A stretch of DNA of 64,000 nucleotides from Burkholderiales bacterium (GTDB taxonomy: Bacteria; Pseudomonadota; Gammaproteobacteria; Burkholderiales; Burkholderiaceae_C). Numbering within the stretch: position 1 is the first letter of the stretch; each line of letters opens with the position of its first letter. Location: positions 89,354 to 153,353 of the forward strand of contig JACPOI010000016.1 in the NCBI GenBank assembly GCA_016185015.1. The letters run 5' to 3'. The notes under the pieces were generated by a model. The model saw only the letters and a program-made list of their open reading frames with translations. It made no database searches and had not been told where the DNA came from. The translations under genes and the position numbers were made by a program. Below, piece after piece: positions 27,867-36,634 of this stretch.

Positions 27867-28931
27867 TCAGCGGATGACCAACCGGCCCGCCGCTGCGTCG
27901 GTGATCTCACCGATCTCGGCCGCGGCTTCGAAGCCATGCTGGCGGAAGATGGCCAGCACCTGCGCCACGCTCTCGGGCGCGCAGCTCACCAGCAGGCCAC
28001 CGCTGGTCTGCGGGTCGGTCAGCAGGGCCTGGTCGACCTCGGCGTAGCCGGGGGGCAGCGTGACCGAGCTGCCATAGCCAGCCCAGTTGCGACCGGAAGC
28101 GCCGGTGACCATGCCCTGGGTGGCCAGCTCGCGCACACCCTGCAGCAGCGGCACCTTGTTCCAGTCGATCTGCACGGTGCAGTTGGCGCCGCGCGCCAGC
28201 TCCAGGGCGTGGCCCGCCAGGCCGAAACCGGTGACGTCGGTCAGCGCGTGCACGCCGGCCAGTTCGGCCAGTTCGGGGCCGGGCGTGTTGAGTTTCGTGG
28301 TGGTGGCGATCATCTGCGCATAACCGGCCGCGTCGAGCTTTTCCTTCTTCAGCGCGGCCGAGAGCACGCCCACGCCCAGCGGCTTGCCCAGGATGAGGCG
28401 GTCGCCCACGCGCGCGTCGGCATTGCGCTTGACGCGTTTCGGATGCACCAGGCCCATGGCCACCAGGCCGTAGATGGGCTCCACGGAATCGATGGTGTGG
28501 CCGCCGGCAATCGGAATGCCCGCGGCTTTGCACACGGCCTGGCCACCGGCCAGGATCTTGCCGATGGTGTCGGTGGAGAGCACGCTGATGGGCATGCCCA
28601 CCAGGGCCAGCGCCATGATGGGCTTGCCGCCCATGGCGTACACATCCGAGATGGCGTTGGTGGCGGCGATGCGGCCAAAGTCGAAGGGGTCGTCGACGAT
28701 GGGCATGAAGAAGTCGGTGGTGGCGATCAGGGCCTGCTCGTCGTTGATCTGGTAGACGGCCGCGTCATCGGCGGTCTCGATGCCCACCAGCAGTTCGGCC
28801 GGCACCGGCATGCCGCTGCCGCTCTTGAGGATTTCGGAGAGCACGCCGGGAGCGATCTTGCAGCCGCAACCGCCGCCGTGCGAAAGCGAGGTCAGGCGGG
28901 GTTCGGACTTGGGGAGGGTCATGTTGTTCAT
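27867..28931 (-). CDS. senC: Selenophosphate synthase (SelD/SenC)
   Basis: Makes selenophosphate from selenide and ATP. The N-terminal catalytic loop reads SHGGGCGCK; Cys22 stands at the position of the catalytic Cys/Sec, so this is the Cys form. Further family blocks: TADDAAVYQIND, TTDFFMPIVDDPFDFGRIAA, AGGHTIDS and the C-terminal LLTDPQTSGGLLVS. Length 354. Its ATG at 28931 overlaps the stop of the upstream glycosyltransferase gene (ATGA), so it is translationally coupled as the last gene of egtD-senB-senC. The enzyme may also feed other selenium uses such as selenouridine in tRNA; selD would be the neutral name. Confidence 0.93.
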   Translation of the reverse strand: MNNMTLPKSEPRLTSLSHGGGCGCKIAPGVLSEILKSGSGMPVPAELLVGIETADDAAVYQINDEQALIATTDFFMPIVDDPFDFGRIAATNAISDVYAMGGKPIMALALVGMPISVLSTDTIGKILAGGQAVCKAAGIPIAGGHTIDSVEPIYGLVAMGLVHPKRVKRNADARVGDRLILGKPLGVGVLSAALKKEKLDAAGYAQMIATTTKLNTPGPELAELAGVHALTDVTGFGLAGHALELARGANCTVQIDWNKVPLLQGVRELATQGMVTGASGRNWAGYGSSVTLPPGYAEVDQALLTDPQTSGGLLVSCAPESVAQVLAIFRQHGFEAAAEIGEITDAAAGRLVIR

Positions 28932-29902
28932 GTGAGATCCTGGAGCAGCGCCAGCAGGGCCGCACGTTCGGCAGCCGGCGCAAACAGCGGCGCGCGAAGG
29001 CGACATTTTGCCTGCAAGGCTGCGATCCTGCTCGACGCCTGCCCCATGTCCACACGGCAGGCCTGCAGCAGTTGCGCAAGCGCGGCGGCATCCCCGCAGG
29101 GGAAGTAGCCGGGATAGTCCGGGCCCAGCATGCCCACATTGCCGGGGATGTGCGAGGCCAGCACCGGCGTGCCGCTGCAGATGGCTTCCATCAGCACATG
29201 CGCACCGCCTTCCATGCGGCTGGCGTGGATCAGCAGGTGTGCGCGCTGGATGTGCCGGCGGGTGGCCTCGTGCGCCAGGCCACCGAGCCAGCGGTAGTTG
29301 GGACAGGCGGCCATGGTGGCGCGCGCCTGTGCGCCCAGCGCCGGATCGAGCGCCTCGCCGATGTGGTCAATGTGAATGTCGTGCCGCGCGCGCAGCAGCT
29401 GCGCTGCCTCGAACAGGGTCTGCGGCGACTTCTCCTCGCGCAGATGGCCCACCATGACGGCGCGCAGGTGCCGACCGGTCTTCTCCAGCGGCCGGCGCGT
29501 CGTGGTGGACTGGAAGATCACGCGCGCCTTGCCGCGGTGCCCGGCAGGCAGGGCCTGCGGCCCCTGCTCCTGCAGCACGACCAGCCGCTGCGCCAGCGCC
29601 AGCGAACGTTGCGCGGATTCGTCCTCTTGGATATCACGGTAGAGGTCGGTGCCCGTCAGCACCACGGCCAGGCCGCGGCCTGGCTGGGCCTGCGCCCAGG
29701 CCGCGATGGACGCCGCACTGCGCCGCGCATGCAGCGCCAGCATCGCCACGGCATCGGGGTGCTCGCCAGGCTGCCAGGCCTTGACGATGCAGGTGCGGTA
29801 GTGGCCGGCCAGCAGGCGTGACCAGCGCCAGGCCGTCTGCCAGTTGCCATTGTTGGCGTCGGCCAGCGCCGGGCTGACGATCAGGACCAGCGGCGTGGCC
29901 AT
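28928..29902 (-). CDS. senB: Selenosugar synthase SenB-like glycosyltransferase
   Basis: A 324-residue GT4-like glycosyltransferase matching the SenB type, which in the known selenoneine pathway makes a selenosugar from selenophosphate and a UDP-sugar. Visible features: N-terminal Rossmann start LVLIVSPALADANNGNWQTA, the VLTGTDLYRDI segment, MVGHLREEKSP at the start of the second domain, and HASRMEGGAHVLMEAI, the acidic donor-site motif. The pathway assignment rests on sequence recognition plus context: egtD ends one base before its start and selD overlaps its stop. If the context were ignored it would be called a generic glycosyltransferase. Confidence 0.82.
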   Translation of the reverse strand: MATPLVLIVSPALADANNGNWQTAWRWSRLLAGHYRTCIVKAWQPGEHPDAVAMLALHARRSAASIAAWAQAQPGRGLAVVLTGTDLYRDIQEDESAQRSLALAQRLVVLQEQGPQALPAGHRGKARVIFQSTTTRRPLEKTGRHLRAVMVGHLREEKSPQTLFEAAQLLRARHDIHIDHIGEALDPALGAQARATMAACPNYRWLGGLAHEATRRHIQRAHLLIHASRMEGGAHVLMEAICSGTPVLASHIPGNVGMLGPDYPGYFPCGDAAALAQLLQACRVDMGQASSRIAALQAKCRLRAPLFAPAAERAALLALLQDLT

Positions 29903-29903
29903 G

Positions 29904-30869
29904 TCAGGCTTGCGCCCAGTACACAGCAAACCAGCCACGCTCATCCGTCCAGGCCTGCACGCGCGCAAAACCCGCTGCGGCCAGCAGGGCCTGGAAATCG
30001 GCCAGGGCGTACTTGCAGGAGTTCTCGGTATGCATGCGCTCGCCCCGGGCAAAACGACGTTCGCCGTCAGGCCAGCGCACGGTGAGTTCGCGCCGGGCCT
30101 CCAGGTGCATCTCGATGCGCGAGGCCGTCTCGTTGAAAAAGGCCACGTGCGACCAGTCGTGCACGGCGAAGTCGCTGCCCAGCAGGCGGTTGAGGTGCAG
30201 CAGCAGGTTCTTGTTGAAGGCGGCCGTCACGCCCAGTGCGTCGTCGTAGGCCGGCTCCAGCAGTTCCCGCGGCTTGACCAGGTCCACCCCGATCAGCAGG
30301 CCGCCGCCCTGGGCCTGCGCACGCACCTGGCGCAGGAAGACCAGCGCCTCCTCGGGCGTGAAGTTGCCGATGCTGGAGCCCGGATAGAACAGCAGGTGCG
30401 GGCCCTCGCCCACCTCGGGCGGCAGCGTCAGCTGCGAGGAAAAATCCAGCCCCACACCCAGCATGTCCAGCGTGGGGAACTGGCGCTGCAGACACTGCAA
30501 GGCGTTGTTCAGGTAGTCCACCGAGATGTCCACCGCCACGTAACGCGCGGGCTGCAGCAGGCCGAACAGGCGCGCCGCCTTCTCGCAGTTGCCGGCGCCC
30601 AGGTCCACCAGCGTAGCGCCCCGGGGCACCTCCGCGGCGATGGCCGCACCGTGCGCGGCCAACAGGGCGGCCTCGGTGCGCGTGGGGTAGTACTCGGGCA
30701 GCTCGGTGATGGCGTCGAACAGGCGCGAACCCAGCGGGTCGTAGAGGTATTTGGGCGAGGTCCGTGCCGGCGTGGCCAGCAGGCCCTGGGCCAGCTCCTG
30801 GCGCAGCGCCGCGCGGTCTTCATGGTGGAGCTGGATGAAACGTGGCTGGCGCAGCCCGGTGGATGACAT
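29904..30869 (-). CDS. egtD: L-histidine N-alpha-methyltransferase EgtD
   Basis: SAM-dependent enzyme that trimethylates histidine to hercynine, the scaffold of ergothioneine and selenoneine. Family features: FDAITELPEYYPTRTE near residue 50, the SAM site LVDLGAGNCEKA near residue 87, YVAVDIS, FYPGSSIGNFTPEEA, and the C-terminal MHTENSCKYALADFQ. Length 321 is normal. The start at 30869 gives MSSTGLRQPRF; the upstream extension to 30956 lacks homology-like sequence. It is the first gene of the operon; the next gene upstream is divergent, so no senA or egtB precedes it. Confidence 0.93.
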   Translation of the reverse strand: MSSTGLRQPRFIQLHHEDRAALRQELAQGLLATPARTSPKYLYDPLGSRLFDAITELPEYYPTRTEAALLAAHGAAIAAEVPRGATLVDLGAGNCEKAARLFGLLQPARYVAVDISVDYLNNALQCLQRQFPTLDMLGVGLDFSSQLTLPPEVGEGPHLLFYPGSSIGNFTPEEALVFLRQVRAQAQGGGLLIGVDLVKPRELLEPAYDDALGVTAAFNKNLLLHLNRLLGSDFAVHDWSHVAFFNETASRIEMHLEARRELTVRWPDGERRFARGERMHTENSCKYALADFQALLAAAGFARVQAWTDERGWFAVYWAQA

Positions 30870-30971
30870 GCGGCCAATATATAGCAGTGCCCCCCCGCGG
30901 CGGGCACCCCGGCATTGTGGTTTCCACGGCTGGCGCCCCCTGCCATCCTGGCGCACAATGCCCGGTCTAGA

Positions 30972-31000
30972 TGTTTACACTAGACTTAAAAGTGTAGACA
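30972..31000. promoter_or_regulatory. Inverted repeat, candidate GntR-type operator
   Basis: TGTTTACACT (30972-30981) and AGTGTAGACA (30991-31000) form a dyad with one mismatch and a 9-base A/T-rich centre. It lies between divergent egtD and the Bug receptor gene. TGTNTACA-like half sites are typical of GntR-family regulators; none is encoded nearby. Confidence 0.5.
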
Positions 31001-31078
31001 ATTTGATCCTGAGACCGGCCACGCGCACACCAGACGGGCGGGCCGGCTCCACGCACTGCATTGATTTAGGAGACCTAC

Positions 31079-32044
31079 ATGAAACGTCGTACCCTGCTGG
31101 GCGCCAGCCCCCTGCTGCTGGCCCCCGGCCTGCTGCGCGCACAAAGCTACCCGAACAAGCCCATCCGCTACATCGTGCCGGTGTCGGCCGGCGGCGGCAG
31201 CGACATGGTGGGCCGCACCGTGACCGAGCGCTGGGGCAAGGTGCTGAACCAGACTTTCGTGGTCGACAACCAGGGCGGCGGCGGCGGCGTCATCGCCAGC
31301 CAGAACACGGCCAAGGCCGCGCCCGACGGCTACACGCTGATGCAGGGCTACGTGGCCACGCACGGCACCAGCCCGGCCACGCGCAAGCTGCCCTACGACG
31401 CCATCAAGGACTTCACCCCCGTGGGCATGATCGGCGGCACCCCCAATGTGCTGGTGGTCAATGCAGCCATTCCCGCCAAGGACGTCAAGGAGTTCGTGGC
31501 CTACCTGCGCGCCAACATGGGCAAGGTCAGCTACGGCTCGGCCGGCGCGGGCTCGCTCACCCACCTGACCATGGAGCTGTTCAAGCAGCAGATCGACTCC
31601 TTCATGGTGCACATCCCCTACCGTGGCGTGGCCCCGGCCTTCACCGACCTGATCGGCGGCCAGACCCAGGCCATGTTCCCGGGCCTGGCGGCCGCCCTGC
31701 CGCACATCCGCTCGGGCCGCGTGCGCGCCCTGGCGGTGACAGGCCGCGCGCGCCACCCGCAGCTCAAGGACACGCCGACGCTGGACGAGCTGGGCTACAA
31801 GGGCTTCGACGCCATGCAGTGGTACGGCGTAGTGGGCCCGGCCCAGATGCCGGCGGCCGTCGTCAAGCAACTCAACGACACGCTCAACACTGTGCTCAAG
31901 GCTCCGGACATGCGCGAGAAGCTCTCGATCGAGGCCATCGAACCCATGCCCATGAGCCCCGAGGCCTTCGGCAAGTTCATGCGCGAGGACATCGCGCGCT
32001 GGACCAAGCTGGCCAAGGACCGCAACATCCAGCTCGACAGCTAG
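31079..32044 (+). CDS. Tripartite tricarboxylate transporter substrate-binding protein (Bug family)
   Basis: A periplasmic receptor of the Bug/TctC family, 321 residues. The signal peptide is MKRRTLLGASPLLLAPGLLRAQ, a possible Tat-like or Sec signal. The mature protein starts YPNKPIRYIVPVSAGGGSDMVGR, with the family glycine motif, and continues with VVDNQGGGGGVIA and KGFDAMQWYGVVGPAQMP. Such receptors bind carboxylates and often act without dedicated TctA/TctB partners. AGGAG lies eight bases before the start. The MmgE/PrpD gene 68 bases downstream is a usual neighbour and suggests a shared catabolic role for an organic acid. Confidence 0.93.
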   Translation: MKRRTLLGASPLLLAPGLLRAQSYPNKPIRYIVPVSAGGGSDMVGRTVTERWGKVLNQTFVVDNQGGGGGVIASQNTAKAAPDGYTLMQGYVATHGTSPATRKLPYDAIKDFTPVGMIGGTPNVLVVNAAIPAKDVKEFVAYLRANMGKVSYGSAGAGSLTHLTMELFKQQIDSFMVHIPYRGVAPAFTDLIGGQTQAMFPGLAAALPHIRSGRVRALAVTGRARHPQLKDTPTLDELGYKGFDAMQWYGVVGPAQMPAAVVKQLNDTLNTVLKAPDMREKLSIEAIEPMPMSPEAFGKFMREDIARWTKLAKDRNIQLDS

Positions 32045-32112
32045 ACTTCATCCCGTCTGTGACCCGGCGACCCCGGGTCGCTCCTTTTTTCATAGCAACC
32101 GAAGATTCTTCC

Positions 32113-33483
32113 ATGGCCCGCAATACCCAGGTCACCGCCGACCACAACGCCCCCGCCGTCACCCAAACCCTGGCCCGTTATGTGGCCAGCCATCCCTCAC
32201 GCGGCTGGAGCGACGCGGTGGACCACGAAGCCCACCGCACCTTCATGAACTGGCTGGGTTGCGCCGTAGGCGCTGCGCAGCACGAGTCTGCGCACGCAGC
32301 ACTCGGTGCGGTCGCCATGTTGCAACCGGCGCAACAGGCCAGCGTGCTGGGCCGCGCCGACAAGGTGGACATGGCAAGCGCCGCGCTGGTCAACGGCATC
32401 ACCTCGCACACCTTCGACTTCGACGACACCCACCTCAAGACCATCATCCACCCGGCCGGCCCCGTGGCCTCGGCCGTGCTGGCCCTGGCCGAGCACAAGG
32501 GCCTGTCCGGCCGTGCCGTGATCGACGCGCTGGTGCTGGGCATCGACGTGTCCTGCCGCGTGGGCAACACCATGTACCCCGAGCACTACGACCGCGGCTG
32601 GCACATCACCGGCTCCACCGGCATGCTGGGCGCGGCCGCCGGCTGCGCGCGCCTGCTGGGCCTGGACGAGCACAAGACCGCCATGGCGCTGGGCATCGCC
32701 GCCTCGCAGCCCGTGGGCATGCGCGAACAGTTCGGCACCATGACCAAGCCCTTCCATCCGGGTGGCGCGGCGCGTGCCGGCCTGATGTCGGCGCTCTTGG
32801 CCAGCCAGGGCTTCACATCCAGCCCCAAGGCGCTGGAAGCCCCGCGCGGCATGATCCAGACCATCTCCACCAAGTACGCCTGGAACGAGATCAGTGATGA
32901 GCTGGGCAAGCGCTTCGAGATCTCCTTCAACAGCTACAAGCCTTTTGCCTGCGGCATCGTGATCCACCCCAGCATCGACGCCTGCTCGCAACTGCGCGCA
33001 CAAGGTGTGAAGGCCGACGACGTGGAACGCATCGAGCTCAAGGTGCACTCGCTGGTGCTCGAACTCACGGGCAAGAAGGAGCCGGCCGACGGCTTGCAAG
33101 GCAAGTTCAGCGTCTACCACGGCTGCGCCTGCGGCCTGATCTTCGGCAAGGCCGGTGAAGACCAGTACGCCGACGACATCGTGAACCGCCCCGACATGGT
33201 GGCCCTGCGCCGCAAGGTGGTGGCCACGGTGGACGACAGCATCGACGAAGCCAGCGCCGACGTGACCGCCGTGCTGAAAGACGGCCGCCGTGTGCACGTG
33301 TTCGTGAAACACGCCATCGGCTCGCTGGAAAATCCCATGACCGACGCCATGCTGGAAACCAAGTTCCACGACCTGTCCGACCCGGTGATCGGCAAGGGCA
33401 AGACCGCCGAACTGATCGCCGCCTGCTGGAAGCTGGGCAGCATCGGCGACGTGCGTCAGCTCACGGCACTCGCCCGTCCCTGA
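32113..33483 (+). CDS. MmgE/PrpD family protein
   Basis: A 456-residue member of the MmgE/PrpD family, which includes 2-methylcitrate dehydratase and related enzymes such as iminodisuccinate epimerase. The helical N-domain includes FMNWLGCAVGAAQH, then NGITSHTFDFDDTHLKTIIHPAG with the conserved DFDDTH, HITGSTGMLGAAAG, and KPFHPGGAARAG. The C-domain has SYKPFACGIVIHPSIDA and KFSVYHGCACGL. The precise substrate is not inferable; the adjacent Bug receptor suggests uptake of a carboxylate. The start at 32113 is the first plausible methionine; the frame is open far upstream through the receptor gene in another frame. Confidence 0.9.
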   Translation: MARNTQVTADHNAPAVTQTLARYVASHPSRGWSDAVDHEAHRTFMNWLGCAVGAAQHESAHAALGAVAMLQPAQQASVLGRADKVDMASAALVNGITSHTFDFDDTHLKTIIHPAGPVASAVLALAEHKGLSGRAVIDALVLGIDVSCRVGNTMYPEHYDRGWHITGSTGMLGAAAGCARLLGLDEHKTAMALGIAASQPVGMREQFGTMTKPFHPGGAARAGLMSALLASQGFTSSPKALEAPRGMIQTISTKYAWNEISDELGKRFEISFNSYKPFACGIVIHPSIDACSQLRAQGVKADDVERIELKVHSLVLELTGKKEPADGLQGKFSVYHGCACGLIFGKAGEDQYADDIVNRPDMVALRRKVVATVDDSIDEASADVTAVLKDGRRVHVFVKHAIGSLENPMTDAMLETKFHDLSDPVIGKGKTAELIAACWKLGSIGDVRQLTALARP

Positions 33484-33516
33484 AGCCCACCGCCGCTGTC
33501 GCTGCCGCGCTGCTGC

Positions 33517-34068
33517 TCAACAGCATCCGGCCGCAACGGCGGGGACGACACCTGTTCTGCCCGCCAGCGAACTCACGGACGCTGCCTGCGGGGCCGGCAG
33601 GGGCATCTCCATGCCCCGGCTCGGCGCCAGGCGCAGGAAGGCGCCGAGGGCAATCAGCAGCAGGGCCGCGCTGACGATGATGGCCACCGGGTAATACAGA
33701 TTGCCCGCCAGGTCCAGCTGGCTGTACTTGATGACCATCATCAGGCCTTCGAGCGCGAGCGCCACGCAGACCGTGCCGATGAATCGCGGCAGCGTGCGCC
33801 GCAGCATGACGATCACGTCGTGCTCCGCCTCGGCGCCGTAGCCGTACTCCTTGCTGATCACCAGCGCCACCTCGAACACCGCCATCGAGATCACACTGGC
33901 ATTGACGATCTTCACGATAATCTGCGTGATCTCATCGCCGTTCAGCAGATGCCCCACGGCCGCCACCAGCGTGGTGATGATGATGGTGGCTGAAATTCCG
34001 AAAAAAAGCAGCGTGAAGCCGCGTGCGAAGATTTTCTGGATGGCAAGTACAAACGCATCGTTTCTCAT
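33517..34068 (-). CDS. Hypothetical membrane protein (183 aa)
   Basis: Four hydrophobic segments are visible: GFTLLFFGISATIIITTLVAAV, VNASVISMAVFEVALVI, FIGTVCVALALEGLMMVI and LYYPVAIIVSAALLLIALGAF. The C-terminal 35 residues are Ala/Pro-rich and polar. I do not recognise a named family; similar small proteins appear as general membrane proteins. The start ATG at 34068 overlaps the stop codon of the upstream DUF2750 gene, so the two are translated together. Function unknown. Confidence 0.75.
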   Translation of the reverse strand: MRNDAFVLAIQKIFARGFTLLFFGISATIIITTLVAAVGHLLNGDEITQIIVKIVNASVISMAVFEVALVISKEYGYGAEAEHDVIVMLRRTLPRFIGTVCVALALEGLMMVIKYSQLDLAGNLYYPVAIIVSAALLLIALGAFLRLAPSRGMEMPLPAPQAASVSSLAGRTGVVPAVAAGCC

Positions 34069-34520
34069 GTGGGTCCTTTGCTGGTCCCGGCGGCAGCCCG
34101 CCGGGCATTGATGAAACCGTTTTCGATCAGCGCCATCTGTTCGCGCAGTTGCAGCTCCAGTTGCAGGGCAGGCACCATGCGGCCGCGACGCCCCGAGTTC
34201 GGGAACACGTCGACCCGCACACCCAGCTCCGCCATATCCGGCAGCCACTGGTCCAGAAAGGCCGACACCTCGATACAGGCCGGCACATAACCGTCCCAAT
34301 CGCCGCTGGCGCAGGCCGAGGCATACACCGGGTGCGGCCAGACCGGCAAGCCGGCATGCCCTTGCGGATCGGTCAGCGTCACCCAGCCGCGCGGGTCCAG
34401 CAGGCCCCACAGACGTTCGGAACCCGCCGCCTCGCGCAGGAAGTACAGATAGCGTTCGTCCTCGGGCAGGGCCAGGACGGCCTGGCACTGCGGAGGCAAA
34501 GCCAGGAATGACTCAGGCAT
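34065..34520 (-). CDS. DUF2750 family protein
   Basis: A 151-residue cytosolic protein with the DUF2750 pattern: DERYLYFLREAAGSERLWGLLDPRGWVTLTD, then LPVWPHPVYASACASGDW, and FLDQWLPDMAELGVRVDVFPN. The role of this family is not known. The last 40 residues, including LQLREQMALIENGFINARR, form a predicted helix. The start ATG at 34520 is preferred over an upstream TTG at 34544. It overlaps the membrane protein gene downstream by ATGA, suggesting a functional pair. Confidence 0.78.
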   Translation of the reverse strand: MPESFLALPPQCQAVLALPEDERYLYFLREAAGSERLWGLLDPRGWVTLTDPQGHAGLPVWPHPVYASACASGDWDGYVPACIEVSAFLDQWLPDMAELGVRVDVFPNSGRRGRMVPALQLELQLREQMALIENGFINARRAAAGTSKGPT

Positions 34521-34723
34521 CACGCGCCCCGACACGGCCGCCAAGCACCCGCCTGCTCAGGAAGGTGTTGCGCCCGGCACGTGTGTAGACCCAGTGCGTA
34601 TACATCGCGTCCACCATCGGAAACAAGACACCAGCTTAGGCCAGGCATGCACCGACGCAAAGCAAAACAATATTTTGTTTCCAACGTTACGGCCTGGCCG
34701 CGGCGAACGTTGATACGCGGCCC

Positions 34724-34987
34724 TCAGCGCGGCGGGCCGCCGCGCGCACGCCGCTGTTCGCGTTGCATGTAGAGGTACAGCCCCTCCACCTTCTCGCGCG
34801 CCCAGGGGGTCTTGCGCAGGAAGGTGAGGCTGGACTTGATGCTCGGGTCCGCGCTGAAGCAGCGCACGGGAATACGCTCGGCCAGGCCGGGCCAGCCGTA
34901 GTGCGCCACCAGCGCGGTGACAATGGCCTCCAGCGTCAGGCCGTGCAGCGGGTTGCGCGGCTGGGCCGGTGGCGTTGGCGTGGACAC
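34724..34987 (-). CDS. VF530 family DNA-binding protein (DUF2132)
   Basis: An 87-residue protein of the VF530/DUF2132 family. The full conserved core is present: [56 protein letters not shown]. The basic C-terminus ([14 protein letters not shown]) fits nucleic-acid binding as proposed for the family. The start is GTG at 34987; no ATG is available upstream of the core. It lies 17 bases after the stop side of the ProQ gene on the same strand, so the two may be co-transcribed. Confidence 0.85.
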   Translation of the reverse strand: MSTPTPPAQPRNPLHGLTLEAIVTALVAHYGWPGLAERIPVRCFSADPSIKSSLTFLRKTPWAREKVEGLYLYMQREQRRARGGPPR

Positions 34988-35004
34988 GGGCGGCCCGTCC
35001 GGGT

Positions 35005-35718
35005 TCAGGTCGCCGCGCTGGCGGCCTGGGCGCGCCGCTTGCAGGCCAGCGCCGACTTGATGACGTCGCGCTCCTGCACGCCATACATCTCGGCGAACTC
35101 GCGCGGGCTCTTGCCGCTGGCCTCGAAGGCCTTGTTCAGTGCCTCCTGGCGGGCGATCCTGCCCGCGCTTTCGCTCAGCGCTTCGTCCAGCACGGCGGCG
35201 ATCGCCTCGTCGCCGGGCTGCACGCGTTCCCGATAGTCCTGGGGGCTCAGGCCCGAAGCTTCGAAGGCGGCCGACAGCTGGGCGCGCAGCTTCGGGGACA
35301 GATCGTCCTTGGTGCGGGCCTGGCGACGGCGGTGCAGCTCCACCACGGCCTGGTACACATGCTCGGGTGCCACCTCTTCCACGGCCACCCCGTCCAGGTC
35401 ATGCCGGGCCTTGGCCGCGGCCACGCACTGCAGGTAGGGCGTGGAGCGCACATGCACGGCCAGCGCGGCCTTGAGGCTGTCGCGCTGGAACACCTCGGGG
35501 TGCCGCGCCAGCAGGTCCTGGAAAATGCCGCGCTTGAGCGGCAGGAACTCGGCACCGAACAGGTGGGGATACAAGCCGAAGAGCTGCTCCAACACCGGCA
35601 GTGCAGACTGCTTGCGATCGGCCAGGCTGGTCCTGCCTTCGGATTTGACAGCGGGAGCCTCGGGGGCGGCCGGCGTTTGCGCCGGGGTTTCGGAAGACAG
35701 GGAAGTGCTGGTCGTCAT
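35005..35718 (-). CDS. proQ: ProQ/FINO family RNA chaperone
   Basis: A 237-residue RNA-binding protein of the ProQ/FinO family. The FinO domain spans about residues 38-135, with [36 protein letters not shown] and STPYLQCV. After it come two related C-terminal helical segments ([16 protein letters not shown] and [18 protein letters not shown]), each following an AFEASG word, which look like an internal duplication. The N-terminal 35 residues are a Pro/Ala/Thr-rich flexible region. The start at 35718 yields [12 protein letters not shown]. It is divergent from ureD. Confidence 0.88.
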   Translation of the reverse strand: MTTSTSLSSETPAQTPAAPEAPAVKSEGRTSLADRKQSALPVLEQLFGLYPHLFGAEFLPLKRGIFQDLLARHPEVFQRDSLKAALAVHVRSTPYLQCVAAAKARHDLDGVAVEEVAPEHVYQAVVELHRRRQARTKDDLSPKLRAQLSAAFEASGLSPQDYRERVQPGDEAIAAVLDEALSESAGRIARQEALNKAFEASGKSPREFAEMYGVQERDVIKSALACKRRAQAASAAT

Positions 35719-35791
35719 GGGTGTCGAATTTCGGAGAAGGCCACATTGTCCGTCACCCGGGCCCACATGTCTGCGCAGGTAGACTTGCCGC

Positions 35792-36622
35792 ATGACCTGG
35801 CACGCCTCGCTGCAACTCGATTACACCCGCGACGGCGCGCGTTGCCTGGCGCACTACCGCCACGAAGGCCCGCTGCGCATCCTGCAAAGCCTCTACCCCG
35901 AAGGCGAGAGCATCTGCCACAACGTGCTGGTGCACCCGCCCGGCGGCCTGGTGGGGGGCGACACGCTGGACATCAGAGTGAGCGTCGGCCCCGGCGCGCA
36001 CGGCCTGGTCACCACCCCCGGCGCCACACGCTTCTACCGCAGCAGCGGTGAGGTCGCGCGCCAGCTGGTGCACGCGCGCCTGGAAGCCGGTGCGCGCCTG
36101 GAATGGCTGCCGCTGGAGGCGCTGGCCTACAACCAGTGCCGCGCCGAGAACCGGGCCGTGTTCGAACTGGCACCTGGCGCCGAACTCATGGGCTGGGACG
36201 TGACCGCCCTGGGCCTGCCGGCGGCAGACCTGCCGTTCACCGAAGGCACCTTCGCGCAACACCTGGAGGTACCGGGCGTCTGGCTGGAGCAGGGCCGCAT
36301 CGCCGCCAGCGACGCGCGCCTGATGGACGGCCCGCTGGGCCTGGCCGGCCAGCGCTGCATGGCCACGCTGTTTTTCGTGGCGGGCGAGCCCATTGCGCGC
36401 GCGCGGCGCGAAGCCGCACTGGACGTGGTGCGTGAACTGATAGCCGCGCACGCCCTGCGCGCCACCGCCGGCGCCACCAGCCCGCACCCCCAGGTGCTGG
36501 TGGTGCGCGTGCTGGCGCCGCTGGTGGAACCGGCCATGGGTCTGCTCAAGAGCCTGCGCGCCGCCTGGCGCCAGCAGCTCTGGCAGCTGGACGCCGTGCC
36601 GCCGCGCATCTGGGCGATGTAA
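35792..36622 (+). CDS. ureD: Urease accessory protein UreD, solitary
   Basis: Accessory protein that, with UreF and UreG, helps deliver nickel into apo-urease. It shows the UreD pattern: LYPEGESICHNVLVHPPGGLVGGDTLDI near residue 35, GAHGLVTTPGATRFYRS, the WLPLEALAYNQCRA block and PHPQVLVVRVLAPLVEPAMGLLKSLRAAWR. Length 276 is full. No ureA, ureB, ureC, ureE, ureF or ureG follows; the next gene is a LysR regulator on the other strand. The urease genes must therefore be elsewhere or lost. The reading frame itself shows no decay. Confidence 0.92.
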   Translation: MTWHASLQLDYTRDGARCLAHYRHEGPLRILQSLYPEGESICHNVLVHPPGGLVGGDTLDIRVSVGPGAHGLVTTPGATRFYRSSGEVARQLVHARLEAGARLEWLPLEALAYNQCRAENRAVFELAPGAELMGWDVTALGLPAADLPFTEGTFAQHLEVPGVWLEQGRIAASDARLMDGPLGLAGQRCMATLFFVAGEPIARARREAALDVVRELIAAHALRATAGATSPHPQVLVVRVLAPLVEPAMGLLKSLRAAWRQQLWQLDAVPPRIWAM

Positions 36623-36634
36623 AGAACCGAAGGA

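Noticed and set aside
28928..30052. Longer start for the senB-like gene at 30052
   Set aside because: The extra 50 residues overlap egtD and look like out-of-frame sequence; the ATG at 29902 lies one base after the egtD stop region and opens the Rossmann fold.
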